64,000 nucleotides of DNA from contig NZ_VMBH01000002.1 of assembly GCF_007559345.1 (NCBI RefSeq), forward strand, positions 1 to 64,000, in the 5' to 3' direction. The notes under the pieces are model-generated. The model saw only the letters and a program-made list of their open reading frames with translations, searched no databases and was not told the origin of the DNA. Source of the DNA: Cardinium endosymbiont of Dermatophagoides farinae (lineage in GTDB: Bacteria; Bacteroidota; Bacteroidia; Cytophagales; Amoebophilaceae). Positions within the stretch are counted from its first letter, which is position 1; each line of letters starts with the position of its first letter. A program made the position numbers and the translations under genes. This document shows, one piece after another, positions 45,465-54,843 of the stretch.

Positions 45465-46235
45465 GTGTGCCAGGACAAGCCTGGTTGAATAAGGAGGTGG
45501 AATTCCTCTCTGGTCAAGGACTAACCACCCAGCCAGAACCGAGTTTTGCATTTGCTGTAGCAATATAGTGAATGAAGCGTAAACAGGGCGAATGTAGGCC
45601 GAAACGAAAGTGAACGACAATGAGAGCATCGAGAATTTTGATGGATTCCGGGAGCTAACACTGTCGATGGATGTGGAAAGCAATAAGGTATTAAACGCTA
45701 AGGTGAGTTTAATGCTGCCCGGCGGGGTATACGTCGTCAGCATGCATGAAAATGTTCAACCGAGGAACCTGGGAGACCCCAAATATTCCTTGTAAGAGGT
45801 AATCACAGATGAAAAAAAAGTCAATGATGATGATGTTTGGGGAGTCAGATGTGTTCATAGTACCAAAGAAGTAGAGTAATGTCTATGGAGGAAAGGGACG
45901 CACAACAAGCAAGAGAAAATAAAGGAGAGAAAGCACAGTCACCGAACTGTAATACTTTCAAAACAAAATTATTGTCTCTAGCTAGCAGAGCAAAACAGAT
46001 CCATAATGATCCACTAAGAACCTTAATACACTTAGTAGATAAGGAATAGTTGTATCAATCGTGGAGAAGTTTAATAAAAGGAGCTACTCATGGTATTGAT
46101 GGAGTAAATGCAGCAATATATGCAGAAAGCCTAGATGCAAATCTAGACAGGCTTTTATATAAAATGCGAGCAGGTCAATACGTTGCTCCACCTGTAAGGA
46201 GGGTCTATATACCTAAAGGCTCAGGTAAGCAAAGA
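45465..46235 (+). mobile_element. Second group II intron, 5' part, with RT N-terminus, truncated by an IS
   Basis: Starts with GTGTG, the group II 5' consensus, followed by about 410 nt of structured non-coding sequence including AACCGAGGAACCTGGGAG. The RT frame begins ATG 45881 (MSMEERDAQQARENKGEK) and runs to 46235 with a TAG near 46048; after it comes SWRSLIKGATHGIDGVNA and APPVRRVYIPKGSGKQR, the RT-0/RT-1 motifs. It is cut at 46236 by the IS481-like element, and the rest of the RT is absent beyond 47424. Non-functional. Confidence 0.75.
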
Positions 46236-47424
46236 TGTAGTAGTTAAGATTTAATCTGACAATTGTTAAATTGTATAGATATAAATTATAACTATTATGA
46301 ACTTACATCAAAAAATCATTAAACCGAAATTAGGCTTATTGGAACTGGCAAAAACGTTAGGTAACATATCTTCTGCGTGTAAAAATATGGGTTATGGCAG
46401 AGATAGCTATTACCGATTTAAATCCTTGTATGAGACAGGTGGTCAAGAAGCATTGTATGAAATAAGCCGTAAGAAACCTATTCTAGCTAATAGAGTAGAC
46501 CCTAACATAGAAAAAGCAGTATTAGATATGGCCATAGACTATCCGGCTTATGGTCAACTTAGGGTATCTAACGAATTAAAGCAGCAAGGTATACTTGTTT
46601 CTCCTGGTGGCGTAAGATCTATCTGGTTACGCAATGACTTGAACAATATAAAGAAACGGCTTAAAGCTTTGGAAGCTAAGATGGCTCAAGATGGTCTTGT
46701 TTTAACTGAATCGCAGCTAGCAGCATTAGAAAAACGTAGAAACGAACAAGAAGCATGTGGAGAAATAGAATACCGAACATCCTGGTTACCTAGGCTGTCA
46801 AGACACCTATTATGTGGGTACCTTTAAAGGTATAGGTAAGGTTTATACGCAAGTCTTTATAGAATAGTTATTCTAGAGTAGCTAATGCAAAACTCTATAC
46901 TGATAAGACAGCTCTAACAGCAGCTGATATGTTAAATGATAGAGTATTACCTTGGTATCAAGATCAAAACATACCTATTTTACGTATACTAACAGACCGG
47001 GGTACGGAGTATAAAGGCAAAATAGAACATCATGCTTTTGAGTTGTTTTTAAGCATAGAAGGTATAGAACATACGGTCACTAAAGCCTATTCACCGCAAA
47101 AGAATGGATTTTGTGAGCGTTTTAATAAAACTATGAAACAGGAATTCTTTGATACAGCTATGCGTAAAAAAATCTATACTAATCTAGATGAGTTGCAAGA
47201 GGATTTAGATAACTGGTTACATTACTATAATCATGAGCGACCGCATTCTGGAAAGTATTGTTATGGTAAAACACCTATACAAACTTGGGAGGATAGTAAA
47301 AAGCTAGTTCTTGAAAAAAATAATCAAATCGCGTACCTTAAAACAATACCTGACAAACTAAACTTAACTGACAATTTTAGAGTCTAATTTTTACTGCCTG
47401 TCAGATTAAATCTTAACTACTACA
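46236..47424 (+). mobile_element. IS481-like insertion sequence, 1189 bp, transposase frameshifted
   Basis: Terminal inverted repeats of 26 bp beginning TGTAGTAGTTAAGATTTAAT at 46236 and mirrored at 47424. The transposase lies on the plus strand in pieces: 46297-46827 (helix-turn-helix region, MNLHQKIIKPKLGLLELAKT...) and 46929-47387 (integrase core with LTDRGTEYKGKIEHHAF, KNGFCERFNKTMKQEFF and YNHERPHSG; the DDE-type Asp, and Glu in FCERF). A frameshift near 46770 and stops near 46868 break it. No target duplication evident. Right flank does not continue the intron RT, so a deletion accompanied or followed insertion. Confidence 0.85.
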
Positions 47425-47535
47425 CATGATGTTAAACTGTTCTTTTGAAAAGATTGTGTTCTCTTCAAAAGACCAAACTGATGTGTATAAATTAAAAGTG
47501 TAGTATATATGAGATTAAATATTGACTACTCTTTT

Positions 47536-49074
47536 GTGTGCGTTCAGCGTAGTGGTTTTTAAGCGATTAAATTCTGCAGCTGTGTGAAAGGGTTTAGCTT
47601 TTGTTGCTTCCAAGTTAGGTACAAAGAGATGACTCTTTCTAGGAAAGTATTACCTCTTTCTGATTGGGTAAAGTATGAATTTTTACGATAGACCACGTAG
47701 TGCCTGATTTGTCTTTCAGCCAAGTTATTGGTTAGCGGAATATTGAATGGATCCTCACAAAATTTCCATAACATAGGCTCTGCTCGCATTATATTTCTGG
47801 CCACACGACTAGCGTGCACGGCACATGGTACCCCTAGCAATAGCCTTTAAGCCATAGCAGGCCCGTTTGCGCAATTTTCTAATGCGCCTTAAAAATGGAA
47901 GTATCTCAATAGAACGATTCAAAAAAGCTCGATTCAAGGCAAAGAGTTCACTAGCTATCTTTTTTAGATAATAGCCTAATGTTTTGACCTGACTGTGCCA
48001 ACTATGGGCAAACCTTTCAAAATCTCTAGCAATATGTGACCAACAGAGTTGCCGATTGCTGGGTGGAAAATAATTATACACCGCATATCTATCAGTAATC
48101 ACAGTGGAGTTTTGACGATTTAATCCACTATTTTCTAAAATTTTGCGGCTTCTGGAAGTAGTTAACTTAAGGAGGCTGGCTATAGGACTAGTAAAGATCC
48201 AGCACCAACCTAACTTACCACTGTTATAGTGGCCGGTTTCATCTATATGGAGCACTTTACTTTCCCTAACGGTTTTTTCTATAGCTTGGTAAGCTTCTTG
48301 GCATTTTGCAGCTACTCTAGCCTCACTATTAGAGATAGTGCCTAGGCTAATATCTACGTTAAAAATATCTTTTAAAATATAGCCTACTTCTCTTTTAGAG
48401 TTTTTATAAAACCCAGTTAAAGCAGCAATAACTGACTTGATTTTAGGACCAAAGGTATCTCCGGTAACACCCTTAGGAAGGGAAGCAGCGTAACGCTTGC
48501 CACACTTTCTACAACGACCATGGTGTAGATGATAATCGATTACATGGGGCTTAATTTCCGGCAGATCTACTTTTTGGTGAATATAAGGCTTGGGAGCTAT
48601 CGCTACAGGACCACCACAGGAACAGGAATTGGAAATGTGTAACTCAATAACTTCATCTGCTTCCAGCTTACTACGAGTAGTGCCTGCGTGACCAGGCTGT
48701 CCGCCTCTATTACGAGTGCTTTTTACTTTATCCCTTTTTTGCTTGTATAACTCTTTAGATGTAGGAATCGATGAGTTCTTTGAAGTCAGCCCTAGCTTTT
48801 CTTTTAACTTGCTATTTTCTTCCTCTAACGATTTATTGGCTAGCTCTAAAGAATGCGTAACTAATTTTAATGAATCAAGCTCTGATTTGAGTAGCAAATT
48901 CTCTGACCTTAATAAAGAAATTTCTGACTTTAAAAAAGTTACCTCTGATTGCAGGCTAAGGATGACAGATTGAAGATGATCCATTGGATGGATAAATATA
49001 CTTAAACAATAGCTAAATCTAACAATTTATTCACATTTTAACAAAGCCTAAAAACCACTGCGCTGAACACATAC
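47536..49074 (-). mobile_element. IS66-like insertion sequence, 1539 bp, with 8-bp target duplication
   Basis: Ends GTGTGCGTTCAGCGTAGTGG (left) and, reversed, GTATGTGTTCAGCGCAGTGG (right), flanked by ACTCTTTT at 47528-47535 and 49075-49082. Transposase on the minus strand: 48984-47809 (391 residues; coiled-coil N-terminus, zinc-binding CRKCGKRY-type region, catalytic LHIDETGHYN and TVITDRYAVYNYF) and 47840-47559 (ending NNLAERQIRHYVVYRKNSYF with the last catalytic Glu). A frameshift near 47815 separates the two pieces. Only a TnpC-like gene is present, no TnpA/TnpB. Ends resemble the small elements at 9565 and 49095. Confidence 0.93.
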
Positions 49075-49094
49075 ACTCTTTTTTGAAGAGAAAG

Positions 49095-49237
49095 GTTTCC
49101 GTTCACGACTGTGGCTGAAGACGGTTTTTTGACTAAATTTTGACTAAAGTTTTGAACAAATATTGAATGTTTTCGCTAAAAAACCGTCCTAAAAACATGC
49201 CGAAAATCAAATTTTAACCACAGTCGTGAACGCAGAC
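49095..49237. mobile_element. 143-bp non-coding element with IS66-like ends
   Basis: Ends GTTTCCGTTCACGACTGTGG and, reversed, GTCTGCGTTCACGACTGTGG; flanked by 8-bp AGAGAAAG at 49087-49094 and 49238-49245. Internal sequence shares TTCGGCATGTTT, TTAGGAC and TTTTTAGC in order with the 153-bp element at 9565-9717, so both are one family. It sits 12 bp from the IS66-like element's own duplication, an insertion cluster. Confidence 0.88.
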
Positions 49238-49268
49238 AGAGAAAGAGCCAATGTGCTCGACTAAATGA

Positions 49269-49862
49269 CTATTTTTGATTTAGCTTATCTACTGATTCTT
49301 GTACTTTAGACCAAGAGAATCCTTTGTAGCCTGCTGGGACTCCTGTAGCACCAAAAAATTTTGCTCTCATAATTTGACGTCCATCATCATCTACTAGTAT
49401 AACACGCTTGATATCTTTTATATTAGTTAACTTCATAGCTTGTTGTATATGTCCTTCTTTATGACCACCACCCGTGGTTTTCGGATCAGACCATCCCATT
49501 ATAGGTATATCTTTTATTTGATCTTCAGTTAGTCCTATTTTTTTTAGTAATGTTTTATCATATCTGCTGCTGAGAGTAGTAATGGCAACTCTATTACCAC
49601 TTTCTAATAAATTATTTATCAAATTTTTTAGCCCTTCATGATCAATCAAACTATCATTTCTATCAAGAATAGTACCATCAACATCAAAACATACTAAAAC
49701 TGGATCTTCTTTGAAATTTCCATCTTTATCTAAAGATTCTAATTTTATATTTCTAGCAACTGGCTCTCTATTACTTTGACCTTCTCCTGTAGGATTTACA
49801 TTGTACTGCCCCGAACCATTACAAGATGCCATAATTGGTAAAATAAATAAATACTTTTTCAT
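49269..49862 (-). CDS. HAD-family phosphatase, lipoprotein
   Basis: About 197 residues from ATG 49862 (MKKYLFILPIMASC, lipobox IMASC); an upstream in-frame ATG at 49895 would bury the signal, so I prefer 49862. HAD motifs: VCFDVDGTILDRND (catalytic Asp pair), AITTLSSR (motif II Thr), and VILVDDDGRQI (motif III/IV acids). Residues AGYKGFSWSKVQESVDKL end the chain. Bacterial HAD lipoproteins act as periplasmic or surface phosphatases; substrate unknown. Lies between a mobile cluster and a 0.75-kb gene-free gap. Confidence 0.82.
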   Translation of the reverse strand: MKKYLFILPIMASCNGSGQYNVNPTGEGQSNREPVARNIKLESLDKDGNFKEDPVLVCFDVDGTILDRNDSLIDHEGLKNLINNLLESGNRVAITTLSSRYDKTLLKKIGLTEDQIKDIPIMGWSDPKTTGGGHKEGHIQQAMKLTNIKDIKRVILVDDDGRQIMRAKFFGATGVPAGYKGFSWSKVQESVDKLNQK

Positions 49863-49895
49863 AATAGGATAATTTTTATTTTTTTTTATAAACAC

Positions 49896-50660
49896 ATAAA
49901 CATCTTATGATCTTCTCACTAATGAATAAGATTATGCAATTTTCAAAAAATATTTATTAAAAAGCAAGTTAATTCATCATGTATTGCAAATACAGGGCTT
50001 AAGATTACGGGATGAATGCATTAGATATAGCTAGTCTTCAACTTGAAAGCATGTAAGTTGAAAACTAGAAGGACTTCTATCTACTGAGAAATACTAGTCT
50101 ATGTGGATACACTTTCGAACCAGAAAATATTTGTTTGTTTAGTTATTTTCTAATGATTCATAGTGTTTTATATTGGAAATCAGTCATTTGAAAATTAACT
50201 ATTAATCAATCTATTTCTATATTATACTCATAATCAGTATAAATTTGTTGCGTAATATGCGTAGCAACGTGAGTTCATGATGGATTTGTTGCATGAATAG
50301 GTTAAAATCTTTCCTATACTTTCTTAAAGAAATATATTACGAAACTTACACTTTTATGCCAAAATAATTGGCTTAAGGTATACCAAGAATTAGATTTTTG
50401 CTACAATGTTAAAGACAATATACTATTATACAACAAAACCATACAACTTTAAGATTCGAAGAAAGGGATCAGATTTGACAGGCTTGTGAAACTGTCCAAT
50501 AAAAATTAATTGTTTGGAATTTATTAGATACAAGAAATGATATGATTATCATAATTATGTACGTTTATCCCTTCAGAAAATCCTCTGAAAGCAAAAAGAA
50601 ACTCGTATTTTAGGTAAATATGGACTATACTATCCGTTCATACATCGTAGAAAACAGAAA
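49896..50660. other. 0.76-kb gene-free stretch
   Basis: No credible gene. A small hairpin TCAACTT-GAAAGCATGT-AAGTTGA lies at about 50039-50063. GATTTGTTGC-type pieces and an ATAATCAGTATAAA motif near 50228 resemble repeats in the origin region and other spacers. Probably decayed mobile sequence plus the end region of the gene at 50661. Confidence 0.5.
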
Positions 50661-51443
50661 TTATCTTCTTTGCCAATCATTTGGATAATAATCTCTGTAC
50701 AAGTCCCACATATCATTGCTATTATTAATAGCATCTTCTGCATCCAATGAAGTATCATAAGCAGACTCATTGGCATCTCTAAGCATATCCCTCATAGAAT
50801 TTAGGATCCGATTTACTCCATATCTTCCGCGCTCAGGAGCTGTAGTTTGAGGATCATGTTCGGTAAGAAAATCCCTATTATACAGATCCAATACTCTCTC
50901 TGCTTCATCCATTAAACCCTGTATATTATTTAATCTACCATTTGCATGGTTGAGTAGAGCTCTTGTATTTACAGACAGATCACGAGCTTGACGAATGCGC
51001 TCCACATTGTCATCGAAACGTTCTATACGTTCACGATCACCACGCCTAGCTGCACCATGATCATGTGGATGAGCTCCCCTACGAGCTAAAGCCCCTGCAG
51101 CAGGAGGAAGATCTCTACCACTAATACTAATAACCCTATTGGCAATATATGTACACCTTTCAGAAGCAAACCTAGCCCGTTCAACACGGTTCTCCGCCCA
51201 AGCAAGAGCATCCCTAATAGTATTCAACATATCTTCCAGGCTATTAAGATAATCGTTACGATATACCTGTGTAAGATTACCTTCATTATTCTGGTTTAAT
51301 CGTATGTCCTCATTTAGTGCATTAATATTTCTTCTAAATGCTTCAGGGTCATTATCTGCTGCAGAAAGACGATCAGTTCTAATTAAGATAATTGGAATAA
51401 AAAGAAAAGCCAACGTCCTTTTTAATATTGATGAATTCTTCAT
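50661..51443 (-). CDS. Secreted helical protein (pair 1, second gene)
   Basis: 260 residues from ATG 51443 (MKNSSILKRTLAFLFIPIIL, signal peptide ending near RLSAAD). An in-frame TTG further upstream would add four residues; the ATG is preferred. The mature part is nearly all helix, with Arg/Asp/Asn-rich heptads. A His/Arg/Gly-rich stretch (GALARRGAHPHDHGAARRGD) lies mid-chain. No family recognised. Its position after a small lipoprotein gene (52049-51660) mirrors the pair at 56128-57478. A 50-bp direct repeat covers its start. Confidence 0.65.
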   Translation of the reverse strand: MKNSSILKRTLAFLFIPIILIRTDRLSAADNDPEAFRRNINALNEDIRLNQNNEGNLTQVYRNDYLNSLEDMLNTIRDALAWAENRVERARFASERCTYIANRVISISGRDLPPAAGALARRGAHPHDHGAARRGDRERIERFDDNVERIRQARDLSVNTRALLNHANGRLNNIQGLMDEAERVLDLYNRDFLTEHDPQTTAPERGRYGVNRILNSMRDMLRDANESAYDTSLDAEDAINNSNDMWDLYRDYYPNDWQRR

Positions 51444-51520
51444 ATGTGTGATCAAAATTTATTTATCATTTTTAATATTGATGAATTCTTCATATGTGTG
51501 ATCAAAATTTATTTATCATT
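51421..51520. repeat. 50-bp perfect tandem duplication over a start codon
   Basis: 51421-51470 and 51471-51520 are identical. Each unit contains the ATG and first seven codons of the secreted helical protein plus its upstream 27 bp. The upstream copy creates a 13-codon leader ORF (MKNSSILKMINKF, stop TGA at 51453-51451) that ends 7 nt before the real ATG at 51443. This may alter translation of the downstream gene by coupling or interference, or be a neutral recent slip. Confidence 0.85.
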
Positions 51521-51659
51521 AAATATTATGTATACACTTGTGTAACAATAGTAATTACATTTTAATATAATTTCTAACCTATAATTCGTTATTCATTTTA
51601 CTATTGTTATCTAAAAGGAAAAACTATATAATAAAAATTAATTCAGGATAACTAAGGAA

Positions 51660-52049
51660 CTAAGTTTTATTCATCTGATTTTTCCTACGTTTTACAAATT
51701 CTTCGTATGACTTTTCATTTTTTTCAGCAGCCCGAGCAGCACGTTCAGCAGCCTCAGCAATACAACGATAACCCTCACCTAATTCTGTGTTTTGATAATC
51801 TCTGGCACGCTTGTTCATTTTATTAGCATGTTCCTTAGCGTTTTCGGTAATAACCTTATAATTAGCGATACGTCTTTCTTGATCATCAATGATACGATTA
51901 CGGACCTTATCAGCCTTATTAGAAATTTCAGAAGAAATTCTAATTCCATCACCACTACCATCCATATAACTTGGATTCTCCATTTTATTACATCCAGTTA
52001 TTCCAACTGTATAGCAACACAATAGCACTTTAAAATTATTCGTGTTCAT
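51660..52049 (-). CDS. Small coiled-coil lipoprotein (pair 1, first gene)
   Basis: 129 residues. MNTNNFKVLLCCYTVGITGC is a lipoprotein signal (lipobox ITGC, Cys20). The rest is a Lys/Glu/Asn-rich coiled coil (RIIDDQERRIANYKVITENA, then HANKMNKRARDYQNTELGEG). Its signal resembles the first 20 residues of the lipoprotein at 56128 (MNTKLFYTLNLIAYTGIGAC), which supports common descent. Followed 216 nt downstream by a secreted helical protein. Confidence 0.65.
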   Translation of the reverse strand: MNTNNFKVLLCCYTVGITGCNKMENPSYMDGSGDGIRISSEISNKADKVRNRIIDDQERRIANYKVITENAKEHANKMNKRARDYQNTELGEGYRCIAEAAERAARAAEKNEKSYEEFVKRRKNQMNKT

Positions 52050-52201
52050 TTTTATTTAGTTTAGTTCAAATCAAAGCTAATTTTCCATTACAATTTTACC
52101 TTTAATATCTTGACACTAATTTTACAAAAAAGCAATTAAATCCGCAAATAATTTATAGATATAGAGTATATAAAAATTTCTCCTATTTACTTTACAAAAA
52201 A

Positions 52202-52379
52202 TTATGATTTTGATTTGATCCAGAGATTAATTATCCACCGATGTATAAAATTCCACACAGTGAAAATATATTCATCTACTTGTCTCGAGAAACGACCGTT
52301 TAGCGAGACACATTTATCTCTTATCTCAAACTTTATCCCAGGGTGGATGAAGAATTTCCAGTTTAAATCAAAATCATAA
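52202..52379. mobile_element. 178-bp inverted-repeat element containing a recombinase-like dyad
   Basis: Ends TTATGATTTTGATTTGATCC and, reversed, TTATGATTTTGATTTAAACT, with imperfect symmetry extending inward past ATCCACC. At its centre, 52281-52310 forms a dyad TGTCTCG-AG-AAACG-AC-CGTTT-AG-CGAGACA. This matches the palindrome centre at 18243-18272 in 28 of 30 positions when reversed. No ORF. It could be a small mobile unit carrying a recombinase target. Confidence 0.65.
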
Positions 52380-52529
52380 CTTTCTATTCATTCGAGACAT
52401 ATTTTACAATTGAAAATCAATGATATATATTAAATATACATTATTGAACGTATATTTGCACATGATTTGTCCTAGTACACTAATGGTGGTATTTCTCAAA
52501 CTTACTATGCAGTTTTCTGCCTATTGTTG

Positions 52530-53650
52530 CTAGGTACTGGGTGCTGTGTGATGTGTGTCCATATGGTATCTTAAACCATTACTCTGAGTGAACCCTTCCC
52601 CACACTCCTGACATTCATACGGTTTTTATTCTCTGTGGGTTCGAATATGTTTTGTTAGGTGACTTGACTGAATAAATTTCTTACCGCAGTATGAACATTT
52701 GAACGGTCTTTCTCCTGTATGGATTCGAGTATGTGTTTCTAATCCACCTTTCGTTTTGAATTGTCCAGTACAAAATGTGCATTCATACGGTCTTTCTCTT
52801 TTGTGGCATCTTGTATGTGTTTCTAATTTAGATTTGCTAACGCATATCTTGCCACAGTATTCACATTTAAATTCACTTTTTTTGTGTGAGTTATTGTATG
52901 GGTTTTTAAGTCACCTAATCGAGCGAAACTTTTCTCACAGTATTCACATTTGTACGGTTTTTCTCCTGTGTGGATTCGCAAATGGGTTTTTAGTCCACTT
53001 TTCCAAGTGCATTTTTGCCTACAGTCCCCCCATTTACATATAAAAGGTGCTTCTATTGTGTGTGTGTTCACGTGAATATATAAATCATCTCTACTAACAC
53101 AATCTTTACCACAATTCCCCCATTCACATGTGATCAGACTTTTAGAACCACATTCTGTTTGCTTTATTTTTTTATGTGATGTTCCGGTATCCTGATTAAA
53201 CTCATCAGGTCTTTTAACACTCGTATTATCTTGTGTAGTAGTAGTCCTATTATTTAAATAAGTACTAGACAAATAAGACTCAAATTCAGACCAATTCTTG
53301 TCTAATTTATCGACATCATTAGATGGAATGTAATATTTATCATCTAAATCGAGTAGATTTAACTTTGGCTCTTCTTTTGGTTGATTTTTATGTTCTGTTG
53401 AAGTAGGATATTTTTTATTTAGGATTATATTCCCTAATAATTCAACCATAGGTGTATTATGATCCTTAGCATATAAACCTAAAGTATCCTTAGTAGATTG
53501 TAATTGTTCTATATTTATATAATCCGATAAAATTGTAACAAGATTTTTATGACCACCTATCACTGCAAGATCAAATACTGAATGCGTGAAATTATCTTTT
53601 ATATTACATAAAATATTATCTATATCTTTATCTATATTTACATTTGACAA
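52530..53650 (-). pseudogene. Ankyrin/C2H2 zinc-finger protein: seven eukaryote-type fingers, frameshifted
   Basis: The open frame 53650-52823 (275 residues) has an ankyrin-like start, an acidic/Ser-Thr linker (about 80-165) and three C2H2 fingers (Cys175-Cys180-His193-His197; Cys205-Cys210-His223-His227; Cys235-Cys238-His251-His255) with the eukaryotic HTGEKPY linker. At a run of seven A near 52882 the frame shifts. Adding one base continues through fingers four to six (FKCEYCGK..., YECTFCTGQ..., FKCSYCGK...), a TAA near 52626, and a seventh finger (YECQECGEGF) to TAG 52530. The start here is TTG, so it may be the rear half of the ankyrin gene 54695-53628. A DNA-binding effector is the likely origin. 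Confidence 0.82.
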
Positions 53651-54695
53651 TTTCTGAACATGAGAAAGGGAGCTTCTGTAACCAATCTAAGATCATTCTA
53701 CAAATATCGACACGTCCATTTTCAGCCAAAATATGAAACACAGTATACCCTTTTTTATTCTGTATTTTTAGATCTTCAATCTTATCATTATACCAAATGA
53801 GTGTATCTATATTTTTATCAGAGTTAATGAAAGACTGAAAAAAAGAAATATCGTTCTTTTCAGCTGCAGTATGCAGTTTGCTGTTTTCTTCTATTTGATA
53901 TTCATTATTTTTATGCTTTATGTACTCCTTTATTACTTCAATCGCAGTTTTAATCTGTTCACATTTTTCAATATTTGCTTCATTTTTAATCTGTTTTTCT
54001 GCAAGATTAATAGCACGTTGTAGTATATAGTATTGTATAGTACAGTTATACATATTTAAGTGCTTAAATGCTTTTTTTAGGAGATATGTATTTCCACTTA
54101 TGGTTACTAAATCAATAGGGGTTAAACCTTCATTATTTTTTTGTTCTAGATTTACAACTATGGACCTATAATGATGGTGTAAAGATGTAGTCTTATGATT
54201 TTCAAAAAGGTTTCTAATAAAATTAATATTATCAAAATTATTATGTAGTAGAGTATTACCATATTTATCTGACTTGTTGTATCTATTAAATAAGTATTTA
54301 ATGGTATCTTCATGGCAAGTACAACATTCTGACTTTGGATGAATAATCCTGTCTAACTCATTAGGATTTATACCTTGTTCTAAGAAAGATTGAATAAATC
54401 CGACATCACCTTTTATGGCTGCAGTATAAATTAATTCGTTTGCTTGATCTAAATGGAGGATTGGTATAATTTCTTTTTCGCTAGAATATCCATCACATCT
54501 TGCTATATTACTATCTGTGATACCATTATTATACCTACTTGTATTACCACATCCGTATACAAAGCATCCCAAAAATAAATAGCATAAAAAATAGGATAAT
54601 GACTTGTTATAAAATTTATTTCTTATTAAACTTAAAGAATCGTACATTGTAATTAAAAAAATTAGAGATATAGCCTCTGGCATATACTTATCCAC
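53628..54695 (-). CDS. Ankyrin-repeat protein, probably the front half of the zinc-finger gene
   Basis: 355 residues. An N-terminal hydrophobic segment with LFLGCFVYGC could be a lipoprotein or export signal (about residues 25-50). Ankyrin units at about 90-120 (ELIYTAAIKGDVGFIQSFLE), 150-180, 190-220, 275-300 and 315-345 (GYTVFHILAENGRVDICRMIL). It ends in LPFSCSEIVKCKYR, overlapping the next frame by 23 nt; the next frame continues with ankyrin-like FDLAVIGGHKNLVTILSDY. A single lost or gained base near 53650 would fuse them into one ankyrin-zinc-finger protein of about 700 residues. Confidence 0.75.
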   Translation of the reverse strand: MDKYMPEAISLIFLITMYDSLSLIRNKFYNKSLSYFLCYLFLGCFVYGCGNTSRYNNGITDSNIARCDGYSSEKEIIPILHLDQANELIYTAAIKGDVGFIQSFLEQGINPNELDRIIHPKSECCTCHEDTIKYLFNRYNKSDKYGNTLLHNNFDNINFIRNLFENHKTTSLHHHYRSIVVNLEQKNNEGLTPIDLVTISGNTYLLKKAFKHLNMYNCTIQYYILQRAINLAEKQIKNEANIEKCEQIKTAIEVIKEYIKHKNNEYQIEENSKLHTAAEKNDISFFQSFINSDKNIDTLIWYNDKIEDLKIQNKKGYTVFHILAENGRVDICRMILDWLQKLPFSCSEIVKCKYR

Positions 54696-54843
54696 TTATA
54701 TATTACGACTAAATTTGGATAACTATAGATTGTTTTAGCATTACTTTGCAAAAGTATAAAAAATATAAATAAAATCCTACCTATAGCGATGTTTTTTACA
54801 GTACGCCTTTAATTTATATCCTCTCTAATTCGCTTACTGAAGA

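Noticed and set aside
45282-45743. A 153-residue protein on the minus strand
   Set aside because: Only its last third is meaningful (group II RT C-terminus). The front is antisense to the structured 5' part of the other intron.
50661-52049. Toxin-antitoxin or effector-immunity pair
   Set aside because: Both proteins have export signals, no known toxin motif is visible and the genes are over 200 nt apart. Kept only as a recurring pair of unknown role.
52699-53043. Plus-strand 114-residue ORF
   Set aside because: Antisense shadow of the zinc-finger array; its repeats mirror the finger linkers.
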